Shown: positions 27,550 through 37,272 of the stretch, piece by piece | How the letters are laid out: each line of letters begins with the position of its first letter | Position numbering within the stretch: position 1 is the first letter of the stretch | Assembly (NCBI RefSeq): GCF_019457635.1 | Contig: NZ_CP080412.1 | Coordinates: forward strand, 434,001-498,000 | DNA: 64,000 nucleotides | Direction: 5' to 3' | Source of the DNA: Shewanella mangrovisoli | GTDB taxonomy: Bacteria > Pseudomonadota > Gammaproteobacteria > Enterobacterales > Shewanellaceae | Translations under genes and position numbers: made by a program | Notes under the pieces: generated by a model | Seen by the model: the letters and a program-made list of their open reading frames with translations, nothing else | The model's database searches: none | What the model was told of the DNA's origin: nothing

Positions 27550-27882
27550 TCACTCGGTAAGCCCTTGCTGCATTTTAAGCCAAAAACCTTGTTGGCAGAG
27601 ATTACTAAAGGACTTTTGCGGCGGCGAAATCGCGATATCGGCCGCCACAACGCGATAGCTCAGCCAATAATCTGCACAAACCATGTCTGACTCATCAACC
27701 TGTGTATCTTGCTCGCTTAACAGACTGACCACAACCCCGTTGTCAAAGTGATATAAGGTCAAAGATTCGCAAATCTCAGCATTATCGTCCCGATAACTGT
27801 GCTGTTCTTGGGCGTGGCTCACGACTGAAACCGGGCTTGGATAACCTTGAATGGCGAGAATATAGCTGGCGAGTGACTGCAT
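27550..27882 (-). CDS. Hypothetical protein
   Basis: The 110-residue acidic soluble protein starts MQSLASYILAIQGYPSPVSV. It has no signal peptide or membrane segment, and no motif is recognised. It lies upstream of the small membrane protein on the same strand. The ATG has only a weak GAG upstream. Ordinary amino-acid composition and alternation of hydrophobic and charged residues support a real gene, but only moderately. Confidence 0.55.
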   Translation of the reverse strand: MQSLASYILAIQGYPSPVSVVSHAQEQHSYRDDNAEICESLTLYHFDNGVVVSLLSEQDTQVDESDMVCADYWLSYRVVAADIAISPPQKSFSNLCQQGFWLKMQQGLTE

Positions 27883-27941
27883 ACAAAACTCGGCGTATTA
27901 GGATTGAGGTAATAGAATATAAAACGATAGGACGGATAGCA

Positions 27942-27970
27942 AAAAGCACAGCATGAGTTGCTGTGCTTTT
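27942..27970. terminator. Terminator downstream of ubiK
   Basis: AAAAGCACAGCA (27942-27953), loop TGAGT, TGCTGTGCTTTT (27959-27970): a perfect 12-bp inverted repeat with A/T tails on both sides. It ends ubiK on the minus strand. Confidence 0.88.
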
Positions 27971-28045
27971 GTATTTTAGATTGCCATTTGTAGCTTGAAC
28001 TCGGGCGACAATTCACCCGTGCGAGTGTAGAACCACGAGGCGAGA

Positions 28046-28300
28046 TTAATCCGCAGCGTTCAGCTTTTTCTCAAGCTCGTTAACTTGCGCCTGCAGGGTT
28101 TCTAACTTCTCGCGGGTTTTTAGTAGTACATGCTGCTGTACTTCAAATTCTTCACGGGAAACCAGATCTAACTTGAGCAATTGATTTTGCAGCACTTGCT
28201 TGCTGCGCTCTTCAAATTCACCGGCAAATTGCTTAAGACCGCTGGGCAAACTGTCGCTCAGTTGCTTCGCCATTTCTTCGATTTTCTTTGGATTGATCAT
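28046..28300 (-). CDS. ubiK: Ubiquinone biosynthesis accessory factor UbiK (YqiC, BMFP family)
   Basis: The 84-residue protein starts MINPKKIEEMAKQLSDSLPSG, continues through an amphipathic stretch and ends in a heptad-rich coiled coil (LETLQAQVNELEKKLNAAD). This is the BMFP/YqiC layout. UbiK interacts with UbiJ and helps aerobic ubiquinone synthesis; the trimeric coiled coil and membrane-fusogenic activity are known from the family. It is divergent from rep, with about 210 bp between them. Confidence 0.9.
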   Translation of the reverse strand: MINPKKIEEMAKQLSDSLPSGLKQFAGEFEERSKQVLQNQLLKLDLVSREEFEVQQHVLLKTREKLETLQAQVNELEKKLNAAD

Positions 28301-28514
28301 AATCTTGTCCGCCTCTTTGCTGAATGGATGAATTGTAACTCAGTACGTTAGCTTTCAAAAGTAAAGCCGCGGATTGAGCCGTGCTCATCGCCACGATTGC
28401 GCGGTTTGTCACGGCGGTGTGATAACGATTGCAAGGGGATTTGTTGGCCTTAAAACCTTAGCTTCTGCTATGATCCCATCCCCTTCTGAAGACTTGTTTG
28501 GATATTGCGCGAAG

Positions 28515-30530
28515 ATGAAACTCAATCCTGCCCAAAATGATGCTGTTCATTATGTTTCGGGTCCCTGCTTAGTGTTAGCGGGCGCGGGCAGTGGCAAAAC
28601 ACGCGTAATTATCAACAAGATTGCCTACCTAGTGCAAAAGTGTGGCTACAATGCGCGCAATATCGCGGCGGTAACCTTTACCAACAAAGCGGCGCGCGAG
28701 ATGAAGGAGCGGGTCGCACAGTCTATGGGGCGCAAAGAGGCCAGAGGTTTGTGGATTTCGACCTTCCACACACTGGGGCTTGAGATTGTAAAACGTGAGC
28801 ATAAAGTGCTGGGACTAAAGCCTGGGTTCTCGTTATTCGATGATCAAGACACGCTCGCGCTCCTCAAAGAGTTGACTCAAAAAGAATTACAGGAAGATAA
28901 AGACTTACTCAAAGCTCTTGCGGGGGCGATTTCTAACTGGAAGGGTGGGCTGATTATCCCCGATCAGGCGCGCAAGCTGGCAAAGGATGAACAACAGCAG
29001 TTGTTTGCCATGTTGTATCAGCGTTATGCCCAGCATATGAAAGCCTACAACGCCTTAGATTTCGATGACTTAATTCTGCTACCAACCCTATTGCTAAGAC
29101 ATCACGAAGAAGTGCGTACGCGCTGGCAAACCAAGATCCAATACCTGCTGGTGGACGAATATCAGGATACCAACACTTCCCAGTATGAAATGGTCAAGCT
29201 ACTGGTGGGCGAGCGCGCGCGTTTTACCGTGGTGGGGGACGATGACCAGTCCATCTATTCATGGCGAGGGGCTAAGCCGCAGAACTTAGTGTTGTTGGGC
29301 AAAGACTTTCCCAAGCTTAAGTTGATTAAACTCGAGCAGAATTATCGTTCTAGCCAACGAATTTTGCGGGCGGCTAACATCCTTATCGCCAACAATCCCC
29401 ATGTGTACGATAAGTCGTTATTTAGCGAACTGGCTTATGGTGAGCCGATGCGGGTGCTGTTTGCCGCCAATGAGGAGCAAGAAGCCGAGCGTGTCGTCGC
29501 CGAAATCATTCGCCACAAATTTGTCGGCCGTACCCAATTTGGTGACTACGCGATTCTGTACCGGGGTAACCACCAGTCTCGCCTGCTCGAACGGGCACTG
29601 ATGACTAACCGTATCCCCTACAAGTTAAGCGGTGGCACCTCGTTTTTTGCCCGAGCCGAGATTAAAGACATCATGGGTTACCTCAAATTAGTGGTAAATC
29701 CCGACGATGATAACGCCTTTTTGCGGGTGGTGAACTTACCTAAGCGCGGCATAGGTCCGTCGACCTTAGAGCGTTTGGGCAACTTCTCAAACGAGAAACA
29801 TATCTCCATGTTTGAGGCGATTTTTGACCCTGAACTGAATCATCATTTACCGCCTAATGCCATGTCGGCCTTGTATCAATTTGGCCGCTTTATTGTGGAT
29901 ACTGGGGAGCACTCCGAGCGAGGTGAGCCGGTTGAGGCGGTAAAACAATTGATCCGTAAGATTAATTACGAAGACTATTTATACGAGACCAGTACCAGTG
30001 CCAAGGCCGCCGAGATGCGGATGAAAAACATCTCCGAGTTGTATCGCTGGGTGACGGAAATGCTCTCGGGGGATGAGTTAGAAGAACCTATGACCTTACC
30101 TGAGGTGGTTAACCGCCTGACGCTTAGGGATATGATGGAGCGTAACAGCGAGGATGAAGGCGGTGATCAGGTGCAGCTAATGACGCTGCATGCTTCTAAA
30201 GGGCTGGAATTCCCCTTCGTGTTTATGGTGGGGGTTGAGGAGCGCATTCTGCCGCATCAAACCAGCATAGATGAAGATAACGTCGACGAGGAACGTCGTC
30301 TGGCGTATGTGGGAATTACGCGCGCACAACGCGAGCTGTGGTTTACCCTCTGCCTTGAGCGTCGCCAGTTTGGTGAGACCATGCGTTGCGAGCCGAGCCG
30401 TTTTCTGCATGAGTTACCGCAGGATGACCTTATTTGGGAAAACCGTAAACCGCAGCAAACCGAGCAGGAGCGCATGCAGACCGGGCGCAGCCATATCTCA
30501 AATTTAAGGGATATGTTTAAAAAGCAGTAA
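28515..30530 (+). CDS. rep: ATP-dependent DNA helicase Rep
   Basis: Rep is the 3'-5' superfamily 1 accessory replicative helicase. The protein begins [32 protein letters not shown], as in E. coli, and shows [44 protein letters not shown] and YVGITRA. I start it at ATG 28515, giving 671 residues, within two of the E. coli length. An open frame reaching 28374 adds 47 residues unlike Rep. rep near ilvC is a conserved neighbourhood in gammaproteobacteria. Confidence 0.96.
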   Translation: MKLNPAQNDAVHYVSGPCLVLAGAGSGKTRVIINKIAYLVQKCGYNARNIAAVTFTNKAAREMKERVAQSMGRKEARGLWISTFHTLGLEIVKREHKVLGLKPGFSLFDDQDTLALLKELTQKELQEDKDLLKALAGAISNWKGGLIIPDQARKLAKDEQQQLFAMLYQRYAQHMKAYNALDFDDLILLPTLLLRHHEEVRTRWQTKIQYLLVDEYQDTNTSQYEMVKLLVGERARFTVVGDDDQSIYSWRGAKPQNLVLLGKDFPKLKLIKLEQNYRSSQRILRAANILIANNPHVYDKSLFSELAYGEPMRVLFAANEEQEAERVVAEIIRHKFVGRTQFGDYAILYRGNHQSRLLERALMTNRIPYKLSGGTSFFARAEIKDIMGYLKLVVNPDDDNAFLRVVNLPKRGIGPSTLERLGNFSNEKHISMFEAIFDPELNHHLPPNAMSALYQFGRFIVDTGEHSERGEPVEAVKQLIRKINYEDYLYETSTSAKAAEMRMKNISELYRWVTEMLSGDELEEPMTLPEVVNRLTLRDMMERNSEDEGGDQVQLMTLHASKGLEFPFVFMVGVEERILPHQTSIDEDNVDEERRLAYVGITRAQRELWFTLCLERRQFGETMRCEPSRFLHELPQDDLIWENRKPQQTEQERMQTGRSHISNLRDMFKKQ

Positions 30531-30557
30531 TCACAGGATTTATCATGTGATCACTGC
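30524..30557. terminator. Hairpin between convergent rep and GGDEF gene
   Basis: GCAGTAATCACA (30524-30535) and TGTGATCACTGC (30546-30557) pair with one mismatch around a 10-base loop. It overlaps the rep stop. There is no T-tract, so it may act as a weak bidirectional stop or an mRNA end stabiliser. Confidence 0.55.
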
Positions 30558-30559
30558 AT

Positions 30560-33199
30560 TCAGGCACAGACCTGTTGTGTGGTGTCTGCCAATAAAAAAG
30601 GGTGGGCTAAGGCACCGCCTTGGCCGTAGCAGTAACCTAAGGCCTGGAATATCTTAATCTGCTCTGCGGATTGCAGCCCATCGACAAAGGTTTGTAAGTC
30701 TAAGGTCGAGGCCGCTTTTTGGTAGGCTGACATCAGCTTAATATGCTGTTCATCCGGCAGTTGCTTGATGATGTTCCCATCGAGCTTTAAGCCCTTGATA
30801 GGTAAAAATAACAAACTATTTAATGAGCTATGGCCACTGCCGTAGTGGCTGATCCCCAAGTTCACGTCCAGCTTTTTCAACAACTCAAAGCCATTAATGT
30901 GATTCTCTGTTTCCAGCACTAACGCCTTTTCATTAAAAAACAGCCAGAGTTGCGGCAGCGCAAGCTTAGTCTGTTTTAGGGCGTTTTTAAGGCCGCGCAG
31001 TACGTGCTTATGCTTTAGATGTTGGCTCGACAGCATAAGGTGTAATTCGACTTTATCCCCTTGGCTGGCCAGCAGTTGATGATAACTCTTATCCAGCAAG
31101 CTAATCGTATACTTATCCAGTTCAACCATAAGGTTAGCTTGCTCGGCTAACTGGCTGAGGATCTCCTGTGGAATGGTACCCCACTGTGGATGTTCCCAAG
31201 TTAAACGGCATTCTAAAGCTTGGGTTTGCTGCGTCTGTAAATCAACAACAGGTAAGAATTGAAGCTGTAACTCACCGGTTTGCAGCGCCTGTTTAAAATC
31301 ATTCTCGAAGGCAATATCCTGCATCTTTTGCTGAGATGCGCTATCGTCGAAAATCACATAGCAGCCTTTACCATTCGCCTTGGCTTGGTACATGGCTGTA
31401 TCGGCATTGCGCAGCATAGACTCGCTAGTATCCAGCTTATTGCCGCTGATGGTGATGCCGATACTTGCGCCTGAGTGGAATTCCACTGCGCCTAATTTAT
31501 AAGAGAGTGAGATTTTTTGAATCACCCGCTCGGCCACATCGCGGGCATCGTTTATGCCGTTGATGCTATCGAGCAGAATAACAAACTCATCGCCACCGAG
31601 TCTGGCTAAGGTATCGTTACTGCGAATACAGGCGCGTAGGCGGGTGGCGGTTTCAATTAAGAATCTATCCCCCTCTAAATGCCCCATAGTGTCGTTAATC
31701 TGCTTAAAGCGGTCGAGGTCGATAAACAGCAGGGCAAACTGCTCTAGGCTATGGCGACGCACGTGTTTAATGGCTTGGTTGAGGCGTTCCATAAACATGG
31801 CGCGATTTGGCAGCCCTGTGAGCGCATCGTGCTTAGCATCATGGACGAGCTTGGCCTCCATGTTGCGACGTTGGCGGATTTCTTTTTCAAGATCCTTATT
31901 CAACTCGGCAAGAGCCGTGGTGCGGGCCGCCACTTTTTCTTCTAATTCTTCATAACTACGGCGTAATGATTCCGCGACGAGTTTTTTCTCGATGGCTGCC
32001 CCAATATGCTGGGACACAAACGTCAGCAACTCCAAATCTTTCGTTTGGTAGTTTTGGGTCATGCTGAAGCTGTAGATGGTCAAGGCGCCACGCACTTCAT
32101 CATGAATAAACAATGGAATACCTATCCATTGATGCATAGTTTGAGTGTGGTTTAGCGTTGGTGCCTTAGCGTAGAGTTCACCTGATTGGATCAGCTCATT
32201 GATATCATTTTGATCGAGCAAGAGTGGGCGCTTGTGTTTCAGCACATACTCGGTCAACCCATCCTGCAAGGGCCTAGAACCTGGATGTTGCTTACCTAAT
32301 TGCGACACGTAAAACGGGAAGGTTAGGTGAGTACCTTCTTCATCTAAAAGCGCGATATAGCAGTTATTAGCCGGGATAAGATGGCGAATGACATTATGCA
32401 GCTGGGAATAGAAGTCTGGGTTGTCAGAACCTGAACTTGCTAGCTCTGCTATCTCAAATAATGATTTTTGCAGCCGCTCGGCTCTACGTCGCTCGTACAC
32501 TTCTTGCTTGAGTTTATCGTAGGCTTGGCTGAGTTCCTTGGTGCGTTGCTGAATGGCTTGTTCTAGTTGTTCTTGATGTTTAAGCCTTTCCATTACGCCG
32601 GCAATGTGGTGGCAAATAAAGGTCATTAACTCGACCTCGATATCGCCATAACTCACATTGGTATCATAGGTTTGCACTACGAGTACCGCGGTCACTATGC
32701 CTTCATGTTTAATGGGCACACCTAGCCACAGGTGACAAGGCGAGCCGAGATTGACTATCTCTCCCGCTTGAACCAGTTCGTCAACTTTAGCCTCATCGCA
32801 CAATACGGTTTCGCCAGTGCGAAAGACATAGCCAGTTAAGCCTTGTTGTAGCAGTGTGGAAAGCGATTGCTCGGGATAAAGTTGGGCGGGGTGGGCGTCT
32901 TTTTCATCTGCGAAGAAGGGAACCGAAATGTCTCCGCTATTCACATCTAAAGTGGCAATAAAAAAATTATCGGCAGAGATCAGTTGCTTTAGGTGATGAT
33001 GCACACCTAGATAGAATTCTTCGAGGGAAGGAACCTGAGTCGCAATATGGGATAATTCGAGTAACGCATTTTGAACGACTTCGGCACGCTTATACTTATG
33101 CGCCAAATATTTGAGGCGATTCAGTCTCTTTTTTAAGCGTTCAACCTCATGAGCTCGAGGCGGGGTAGTTCCATCTTCATCCCTAAACATGATACTCAC
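30560..33199 (-). CDS. GAF-GAF-GGDEF-EAL protein with degenerate EAL domain
   Basis: The 879-residue cytoplasmic protein has no membrane segment. Order: N-terminal basic coiled region (LKKRLNRLKYLAHKYKRAE), GAF 1 (about 50-205), coiled coil, GAF 2 (about 265-410), coiled coil, GGDEF (about 455-620), EAL-like domain to the end. The cyclase loop is intact (LARLGGDEFVILLD) with an RSND inhibition site five residues before it. The EAL motif reads ECR (QALECRLTWEH), and the DDFG-type loop reads SHYGSGHSSL, so phosphodiesterase activity is unlikely. Predicted net activity is c-di-GMP synthesis under GAF control. GTG 33199 and ATG 33190 are both possible starts. Confidence 0.88.
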   Translation of the reverse strand: MSIMFRDEDGTTPPRAHEVERLKKRLNRLKYLAHKYKRAEVVQNALLELSHIATQVPSLEEFYLGVHHHLKQLISADNFFIATLDVNSGDISVPFFADEKDAHPAQLYPEQSLSTLLQQGLTGYVFRTGETVLCDEAKVDELVQAGEIVNLGSPCHLWLGVPIKHEGIVTAVLVVQTYDTNVSYGDIEVELMTFICHHIAGVMERLKHQEQLEQAIQQRTKELSQAYDKLKQEVYERRRAERLQKSLFEIAELASSGSDNPDFYSQLHNVIRHLIPANNCYIALLDEEGTHLTFPFYVSQLGKQHPGSRPLQDGLTEYVLKHKRPLLLDQNDINELIQSGELYAKAPTLNHTQTMHQWIGIPLFIHDEVRGALTIYSFSMTQNYQTKDLELLTFVSQHIGAAIEKKLVAESLRRSYEELEEKVAARTTALAELNKDLEKEIRQRRNMEAKLVHDAKHDALTGLPNRAMFMERLNQAIKHVRRHSLEQFALLFIDLDRFKQINDTMGHLEGDRFLIETATRLRACIRSNDTLARLGGDEFVILLDSINGINDARDVAERVIQKISLSYKLGAVEFHSGASIGITISGNKLDTSESMLRNADTAMYQAKANGKGCYVIFDDSASQQKMQDIAFENDFKQALQTGELQLQFLPVVDLQTQQTQALECRLTWEHPQWGTIPQEILSQLAEQANLMVELDKYTISLLDKSYHQLLASQGDKVELHLMLSSQHLKHKHVLRGLKNALKQTKLALPQLWLFFNEKALVLETENHINGFELLKKLDVNLGISHYGSGHSSLNSLLFLPIKGLKLDGNIIKQLPDEQHIKLMSAYQKAASTLDLQTFVDGLQSAEQIKIFQALGYCYGQGGALAHPFLLADTTQQVCA

Positions 33200-33348
33200 T
33201 AATCAGTTCTGCGTTAATTGTTTATCAAACGTTATAATTAACATGAAATACCGTAACATCCAAGCCATATTTACGATGGTCTTTCGCTGAAAAAGCATGC
33301 GAATGTATCAAAACTTGAGCAGTCAGTAAAAAAAGTGCAAAACAGCTA

Positions 33349-33377
33349 TAGACTCAAGGGCTATTTGTCCATACTAT
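33349..33377 (+). promoter_or_regulatory. Promoter of the tRNA operon
   Basis: TAGACT (33349-33354), 17-base spacer, TACTAT (33372-33377), followed by a GC-rich discriminator GCGGCGC (33379-33385). Predicted start is about 15 bases before tRNA-Arg. GC-rich discriminators are typical of stringently controlled stable-RNA promoters. Confidence 0.65.
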
Positions 33378-33398
33378 ATGCGGCGCTAACCAAGGCGA

Positions 33399-33475
33399 GC
33401 GCCCATAGCTCAGCTGGATAGAGCGCACCCCTCCGGAGGGTGAGGCCGAAGGTTCGAATCCTTTTGGGCGCACCA
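33399..33475 (+). tRNA. tRNA-Arg (anticodon CCG)
   Basis: Acceptor arm GCGCCCA pairs with TGGGCGC, followed by A and encoded CCA. The anticodon stem CACCC/GGGTG encloses loop CTCCGGA, anticodon CCG, reading CGG. The T-loop GGTTCGAATCC is present. It is the first gene of a four-tRNA cluster and corresponds in type and position to E. coli argX. Confidence 0.96.
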
Positions 33476-33527
33476 TCTCTCCGAATGAGTTGTGAGCTTG
33501 AGGTTAGCAGTAAAGTGAAAGTCAGTG

Positions 33528-33603
33528 GTGATTGTAGCTCAGTTGGTAGAGTCCCGGATTGTGATTCCGGTTGTCGTGGGTTCGAGCCCCATCAGTCACC
33601 CCA
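33528..33603 (+). tRNA. tRNA-His (anticodon GTG)
   Basis: Acceptor GTGATTG pairs with CAGTCAC, and the discriminator is C followed by encoded CCA. A G at 33527 supplies the G-1 that pairs with C73 in tRNA-His. The anticodon loop is TTGTGAT, anticodon GTG. It corresponds to E. coli hisR. Confidence 0.96.
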
Positions 33604-33618
33604 TTTCATTTAACATCT

Positions 33619-33695
<77 letters not shown>

Positions 33696-33748
33696 CATTC
33701 TTCGCATGGCTAGCGCGCTTGAGTTTTCAAGCAAATAGTTGACAGTTA

Positions 33749-33825
<77 letters not shown>

Positions 33826-33833
33826 ATTACATT

Positions 33834-33872
33834 GAAGCCTCAGCATTCTTCGGAATCACTGGGGCTTTTTTG
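33834..33872 (+). terminator. Terminator of the tRNA operon
   Basis: AAGCCTCAG (33835-33843) pairs with CTGGGGCTT across a loop that itself can fold (ATTCTTCGGAAT), followed by a T-run. It starts nine bases after the last tRNA. Confidence 0.88.
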
Positions 33873-33969
33873 TCTCTGCTTTTTAAACGTCTTTATTCGT
33901 GCCATGTAGTATCGTCGTGATTGCGCAATGAGATGCTGCGATACTTTATTTACTCTCCCCTTCAAATAA

Positions 33970-33993
33970 TTAAGGCTCCCGCAGGAGCCTTAA
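33970..33993 (-). terminator. Terminator of the bpf operon
   Basis: TTAAGGCTCC and GGAGCCTTAA form a 10-bp stem with a 4-base loop, 16 bases after the bpfD stop. On the minus strand it continues TTATTTG. Confidence 0.85.
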
Positions 33994-34009
33994 TGTAACG
34001 AGATTCGAC

Positions 34010-35929
34010 TTAGTCAATATTCTCTGGTGGGGCGATAAAGCCTTGATAGGCGTCAGTTTTAAGCTCGTTAAAGCGTTCTAACTGCGCTTTCTCTTGGATA
34101 CCTGTCACTATCACCTGAATATCTAATCCCTTAGCGACATTGATAATGGCGCGGCAGAGTTCGCTATTATGTGAGGCTTCGTCATAGTAGGAGAAGGATT
34201 GGTCGAGCTTGACGTAACTTGGTCTTAGTTCTTGGAGGTACGACATTGAACCAAATTGACGGCCGAAGTGGTCGATACCAAACTTAGCACCATTATCACG
34301 AATAATATTGCATAACTGCACACAGGATTCTAAATCGCTATAGACGCCCGCTTCAGGGATTTCAAAGCAGATGCGTTCAACCTGTGGCGTACTGCGCAGG
34401 AAGTGATTGAGCCAGTCGTGGAACTGGGTATCACTAATACTCTGATGCGTCAGGTTGATTGCCAGTGGCTCATAGTTACGCTCAAGTAGCTTTTGCTCAT
34501 ACACAGTCTCAATCAGGCACTTATCGAGCAGAGAGCCGAGTGAGAGCAGTTCGATATAGGGCATAAACTGGCCTGCATGGGCAACCTTATCGCCAAGCTC
34601 GAGTTGGCAATAGAGCTCTCGCTGGGCGATACCATCGCCATTACAAAACTGAATAGGCTGCCAGCGGAATTTAAATTTCTTATTGCTGATAGCATGGCTC
34701 AAATTGTCACGCCATTGCTCACGGGTGAACAACTGCTGCTCTGTGGTTTCGAACCAATGAAAGGATTTATGTTCCTTAAGGGCTTTTTGCAGCGCGTTAT
34801 CCGCCTGCGCCAGAATATCGGACACCTTCATCTGACCGATGCGTTCAGCGACACCGATGGCAAAGTTCTCATTGGGCTTACAGCCTGCTTTAGAGATTTC
34901 TTGGTTGATAGTGCGGATCAGGGTTTGCAGGTACTTACTGATTTGATCGTGCTCGACATCGGTAACGAGGAAAGCAAATTCAAACGCAGCAATACGCGCA
35001 ATAACCGATGGGGTGATTTCATTTAACTGTTGAACCAGTTTTTCGGCTAAGAGACGAATGGTTTCATCGCGAACCTGATAGCCGTATTTGCTGTGAACCT
35101 CCTCGAGCCAGTCGAGTTTAGCTAAGAATAGGGCGCCGCTGCTCGGTTCGCTCAACCAACCATTGAGTCGACTGACCACGTATTGGCGATTAGGTAACCC
35201 TGATGCAGGATCGGTGAGGTTCTTTTTGCGTAAAGAGCCGACTTCTTCATCGAGGGATTGGAATAATTGTTTAAGCTGGGCCGACATGCTGTTGAATGCG
35301 GTAACCAAGTCTTTGAGTTCAGTGGTCTTAGGTAATGGCATGTCGGGGCCAAACTGGCGTGCGGCGATCTTTTTGGCATGATCAGATAAGGCATGCAGCG
35401 GTTTTAAAATCCAAGTTAAACCTAATCTTGCGGTGAAAATAGCGACTAAAAAGAGGAGTGAGAAGGCGATAATGGTATTAGACATAATTCGCCATAGCTC
35501 ATGGTAACCAAAGCCAGGATGAGCGGTGATTTCTAGTTGAGCGAGTTGTAACCATCCAGAAGTGATAGTGCTTTCTTTTTTGATGGTCTTAAATAGCTTT
35601 AAATTGATGAACCACTGAGGAACGTCTTCAATTTTGAGTGGATTGTTCCATTCTTGCTGTTTGCCATCAACCATCCAGGTCAGCTTAATGTTCTTGTAAT
35701 AGCCGCCCTCAAAAATCACATTGACTAAGGTTTCGGCTGCGGCGGTATCGCCAGCTTGCAGTGCAGGAGTAAGCATGAGTCCAAGCGAGGTACTGGTATT
35801 GTTTAGATCCGATTCCATTTGCTTGGTCAAAAAGCTTTGTGTCTCAGTAAATTGCACATAGCCAAGGCTTGCAACAACCAGCAAGAACAGGCTAAAAAGC
35901 AGCGAATATATCTGTCTAAACAGTGTCAT
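34010..35929 (-). CDS. bpfD: c-di-GMP receptor BpfD (LapD family)
   Basis: Inner-membrane receptor that, in the Lap model, holds the protease LapG/BpfG when its EAL domain binds c-di-GMP. Visible order: membrane helix (about 5-25), periplasmic LapD/MoxY-type domain (about 26-150), second helix (about 153-175), HAMP (WILKPLHALSDHAKKIA), signalling helix, GGDEF-like domain (about 235-400) and EAL-like domain. Both catalytic motifs are ruined: the GGDEF loop reads AAFEF (RIAAFEFAFLV), and EAL reads YCQ (RELYCQLELGD). This is the expected LapD condition: receptor, not enzyme. It begins 8 bases after the bpfG stop and is last in the operon. Confidence 0.93.
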   Translation of the reverse strand: MTLFRQIYSLLFSLFLLVVASLGYVQFTETQSFLTKQMESDLNNTSTSLGLMLTPALQAGDTAAAETLVNVIFEGGYYKNIKLTWMVDGKQQEWNNPLKIEDVPQWFINLKLFKTIKKESTITSGWLQLAQLEITAHPGFGYHELWRIMSNTIIAFSLLFLVAIFTARLGLTWILKPLHALSDHAKKIAARQFGPDMPLPKTTELKDLVTAFNSMSAQLKQLFQSLDEEVGSLRKKNLTDPASGLPNRQYVVSRLNGWLSEPSSGALFLAKLDWLEEVHSKYGYQVRDETIRLLAEKLVQQLNEITPSVIARIAAFEFAFLVTDVEHDQISKYLQTLIRTINQEISKAGCKPNENFAIGVAERIGQMKVSDILAQADNALQKALKEHKSFHWFETTEQQLFTREQWRDNLSHAISNKKFKFRWQPIQFCNGDGIAQRELYCQLELGDKVAHAGQFMPYIELLSLGSLLDKCLIETVYEQKLLERNYEPLAINLTHQSISDTQFHDWLNHFLRSTPQVERICFEIPEAGVYSDLESCVQLCNIIRDNGAKFGIDHFGRQFGSMSYLQELRPSYVKLDQSFSYYDEASHNSELCRAIINVAKGLDIQVIVTGIQEKAQLERFNELKTDAYQGFIAPPENID

Positions 35930-35937
35930 CTTTGGTG

Positions 35938-36645
35938 CTACTCCAGTTTTAATTTGGGCTGCCTGAGTCGGTCAACCCCTAACCTATGGTTAAGGTCATT
36001 CCATTTTTCGAGTCGTGTCGACGAGCCTGCTAAAACGCCTCGTCCCTGTTCTTTATTCAGCCATAACTGTTTACCGTTGAAGCTGTAAACAGGAACGAGA
36101 TCTCTACGCTGGGTGGCAGGTTTAATGACATGGTCGAGGTTATCGAGAACTAAAGGGACTGACGAAGGGGTGTCATAGTAAGCCAACACCATATGATACT
36201 GATTCACGCTAGTGGCTTTAACCATAGTGATCCGCATCTTATCTTCGGGCACGCCTAATTGGAGTAATGTGAAATATTTGGCAATGGAAAAGTCTTCACA
36301 GTCGCCACCATTCACGCCAATAAACTCCATCGGAGTGGCCCAATAGTTTGATTCTCCCCATAATTTTATGTCATCGACGAAACGGAATAAGTTAAAGAAG
36401 TTGTTCACTTTCAATAGTTTTTCTTTTTCATCGAGTGTGCTGGCCTCTGCCACCACTTTAAACCAAGCTCTTGCGCGCATACCCGCGCGCTCACCGTAAC
36501 GCTTCTCCAGCGTTGAGGTAATCTTGGCTTCATCTAGCTTTTGGGTCGGACTGGCATACAAACAGCCGACCGCTAGCGCAGACGCGATTAGGCTTAAGCG
36601 ACAGGCCCGCAAAAACGAATTTTTATCTCCCAGCCTGCCGTTCAT
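35938..36645 (-). CDS. bpfG: Periplasmic cysteine protease BpfG (LapG family)
   Basis: The transglutaminase-like cysteine protease releases the adhesin by cutting its N-terminal retention module. The 235-residue product has an N-terminal export segment (SLIASALAVGCLYA) and the catalytic triad elements Cys in NGGDCEDFSIAKY, His in NQYHMVLAYYD and Asp in LVLDNLDHV. The Asp/Glu residues around the Cys match the calcium-binding site known for LapG. Trp-rich LWGESNYWATP fits the family. It lies between the OmpA-like lipoprotein and bpfD. The target TAAG site is visible in bpfA. Confidence 0.94.
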   Translation of the reverse strand: MNGRLGDKNSFLRACRLSLIASALAVGCLYASPTQKLDEAKITSTLEKRYGERAGMRARAWFKVVAEASTLDEKEKLLKVNNFFNLFRFVDDIKLWGESNYWATPMEFIGVNGGDCEDFSIAKYFTLLQLGVPEDKMRITMVKATSVNQYHMVLAYYDTPSSVPLVLDNLDHVIKPATQRRDLVPVYSFNGKQLWLNKEQGRGVLAGSSTRLEKWNDLNHRLGVDRLRQPKLKLE

Positions 36646-36663
36646 AGCCTATTCTGTTAGCCT

Positions 36664-37272
36664 TTATTTGGTTGTTTCATCGACAGAATAAATGGTCCAT
36701 TTCATATCTGCCGTCGTATCATCACCAGTGACTTCTGCGACCACTCGACGGTTACGTGTTTCAGCATCCGGCGTGCGTTCTAGCACCAGTGGACGGCTGG
36801 AGCCGTAGCCAATGGCGGTCAGTCTCGCTCTATCGATACTGAAGCGATCGGCGAGTACGGCAGTCACGGCATCGGCACGTTCCTGCGACAGCACGGCGTT
36901 TCGTTCATCAGTACCTGTTCGACTCGTGTGGCCTTCGATAGTCACTTTGGTCGTTGGGTATTGACGGAGAAACATCGCAATTTCTTCAATCTGTGGATAG
37001 TACTCTGGTGCAATATAAGCTGAGTCGTTTGGAAATAAGATATTGATATCCTTACGCTCATTGATTGCTTTTATTTGACCACAGCCGTAATTATCAATGC
37101 CAGCACCTTTGGCTGTGTCGTTACAGCGCTCACGGGCCTCAATCACACCATCACCATCTTTATCCGACAGATCATAGGCTTGAGTCGTTGTCATTTCTTC
37201 AATATTAACTGTATCACGCATGGAACAACCAGCTAAAAGTGCCACGCTCATAAATAGGATTGCGGTTTTCAT
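36664..37272 (-). CDS. OmpA-family lipoprotein of the bpf operon
   Basis: The 202-residue protein has a signal peptide and lipobox (ALLAGC), a short Asp-rich calcium-loop-like segment (LSDKDGDGVIEARERC) with a second Cys pair, and a C-terminal OmpA domain (about 80-185) with the peptidoglycan-binding pattern TIEGHTSRTGTDERNAVLSQERADAV reduced here to its key parts: EGHTSRTG, NAVLSQERA, and RNRRVV. It should be anchored in the outer membrane and bind peptidoglycan. Its start overlaps the aggA stop by four bases, so it belongs to the secretion operon. It may brace the adhesin or TolC channel to the wall (inference). Confidence 0.85.
   Translation of the reverse strand: MKTAILFMSVALLAGCSMRDTVNIEEMTTTQAYDLSDKDGDGVIEARERCNDTAKGAGIDNYGCGQIKAINERKDINILFPNDSAYIAPEYYPQIEEIAMFLRQYPTTKVTIEGHTSRTGTDERNAVLSQERADAVTAVLADRFSIDRARLTAIGYGSSRPLVLERTPDAETRNRRVVAEVTGDDTTADMKWTIYSVDETTK

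Noticed and set aside
28374..28514. Extended N-terminus of Rep
   Set aside because: Rep proteins begin at MKLNPAQND; the extra 47 residues have no counterpart in the family.
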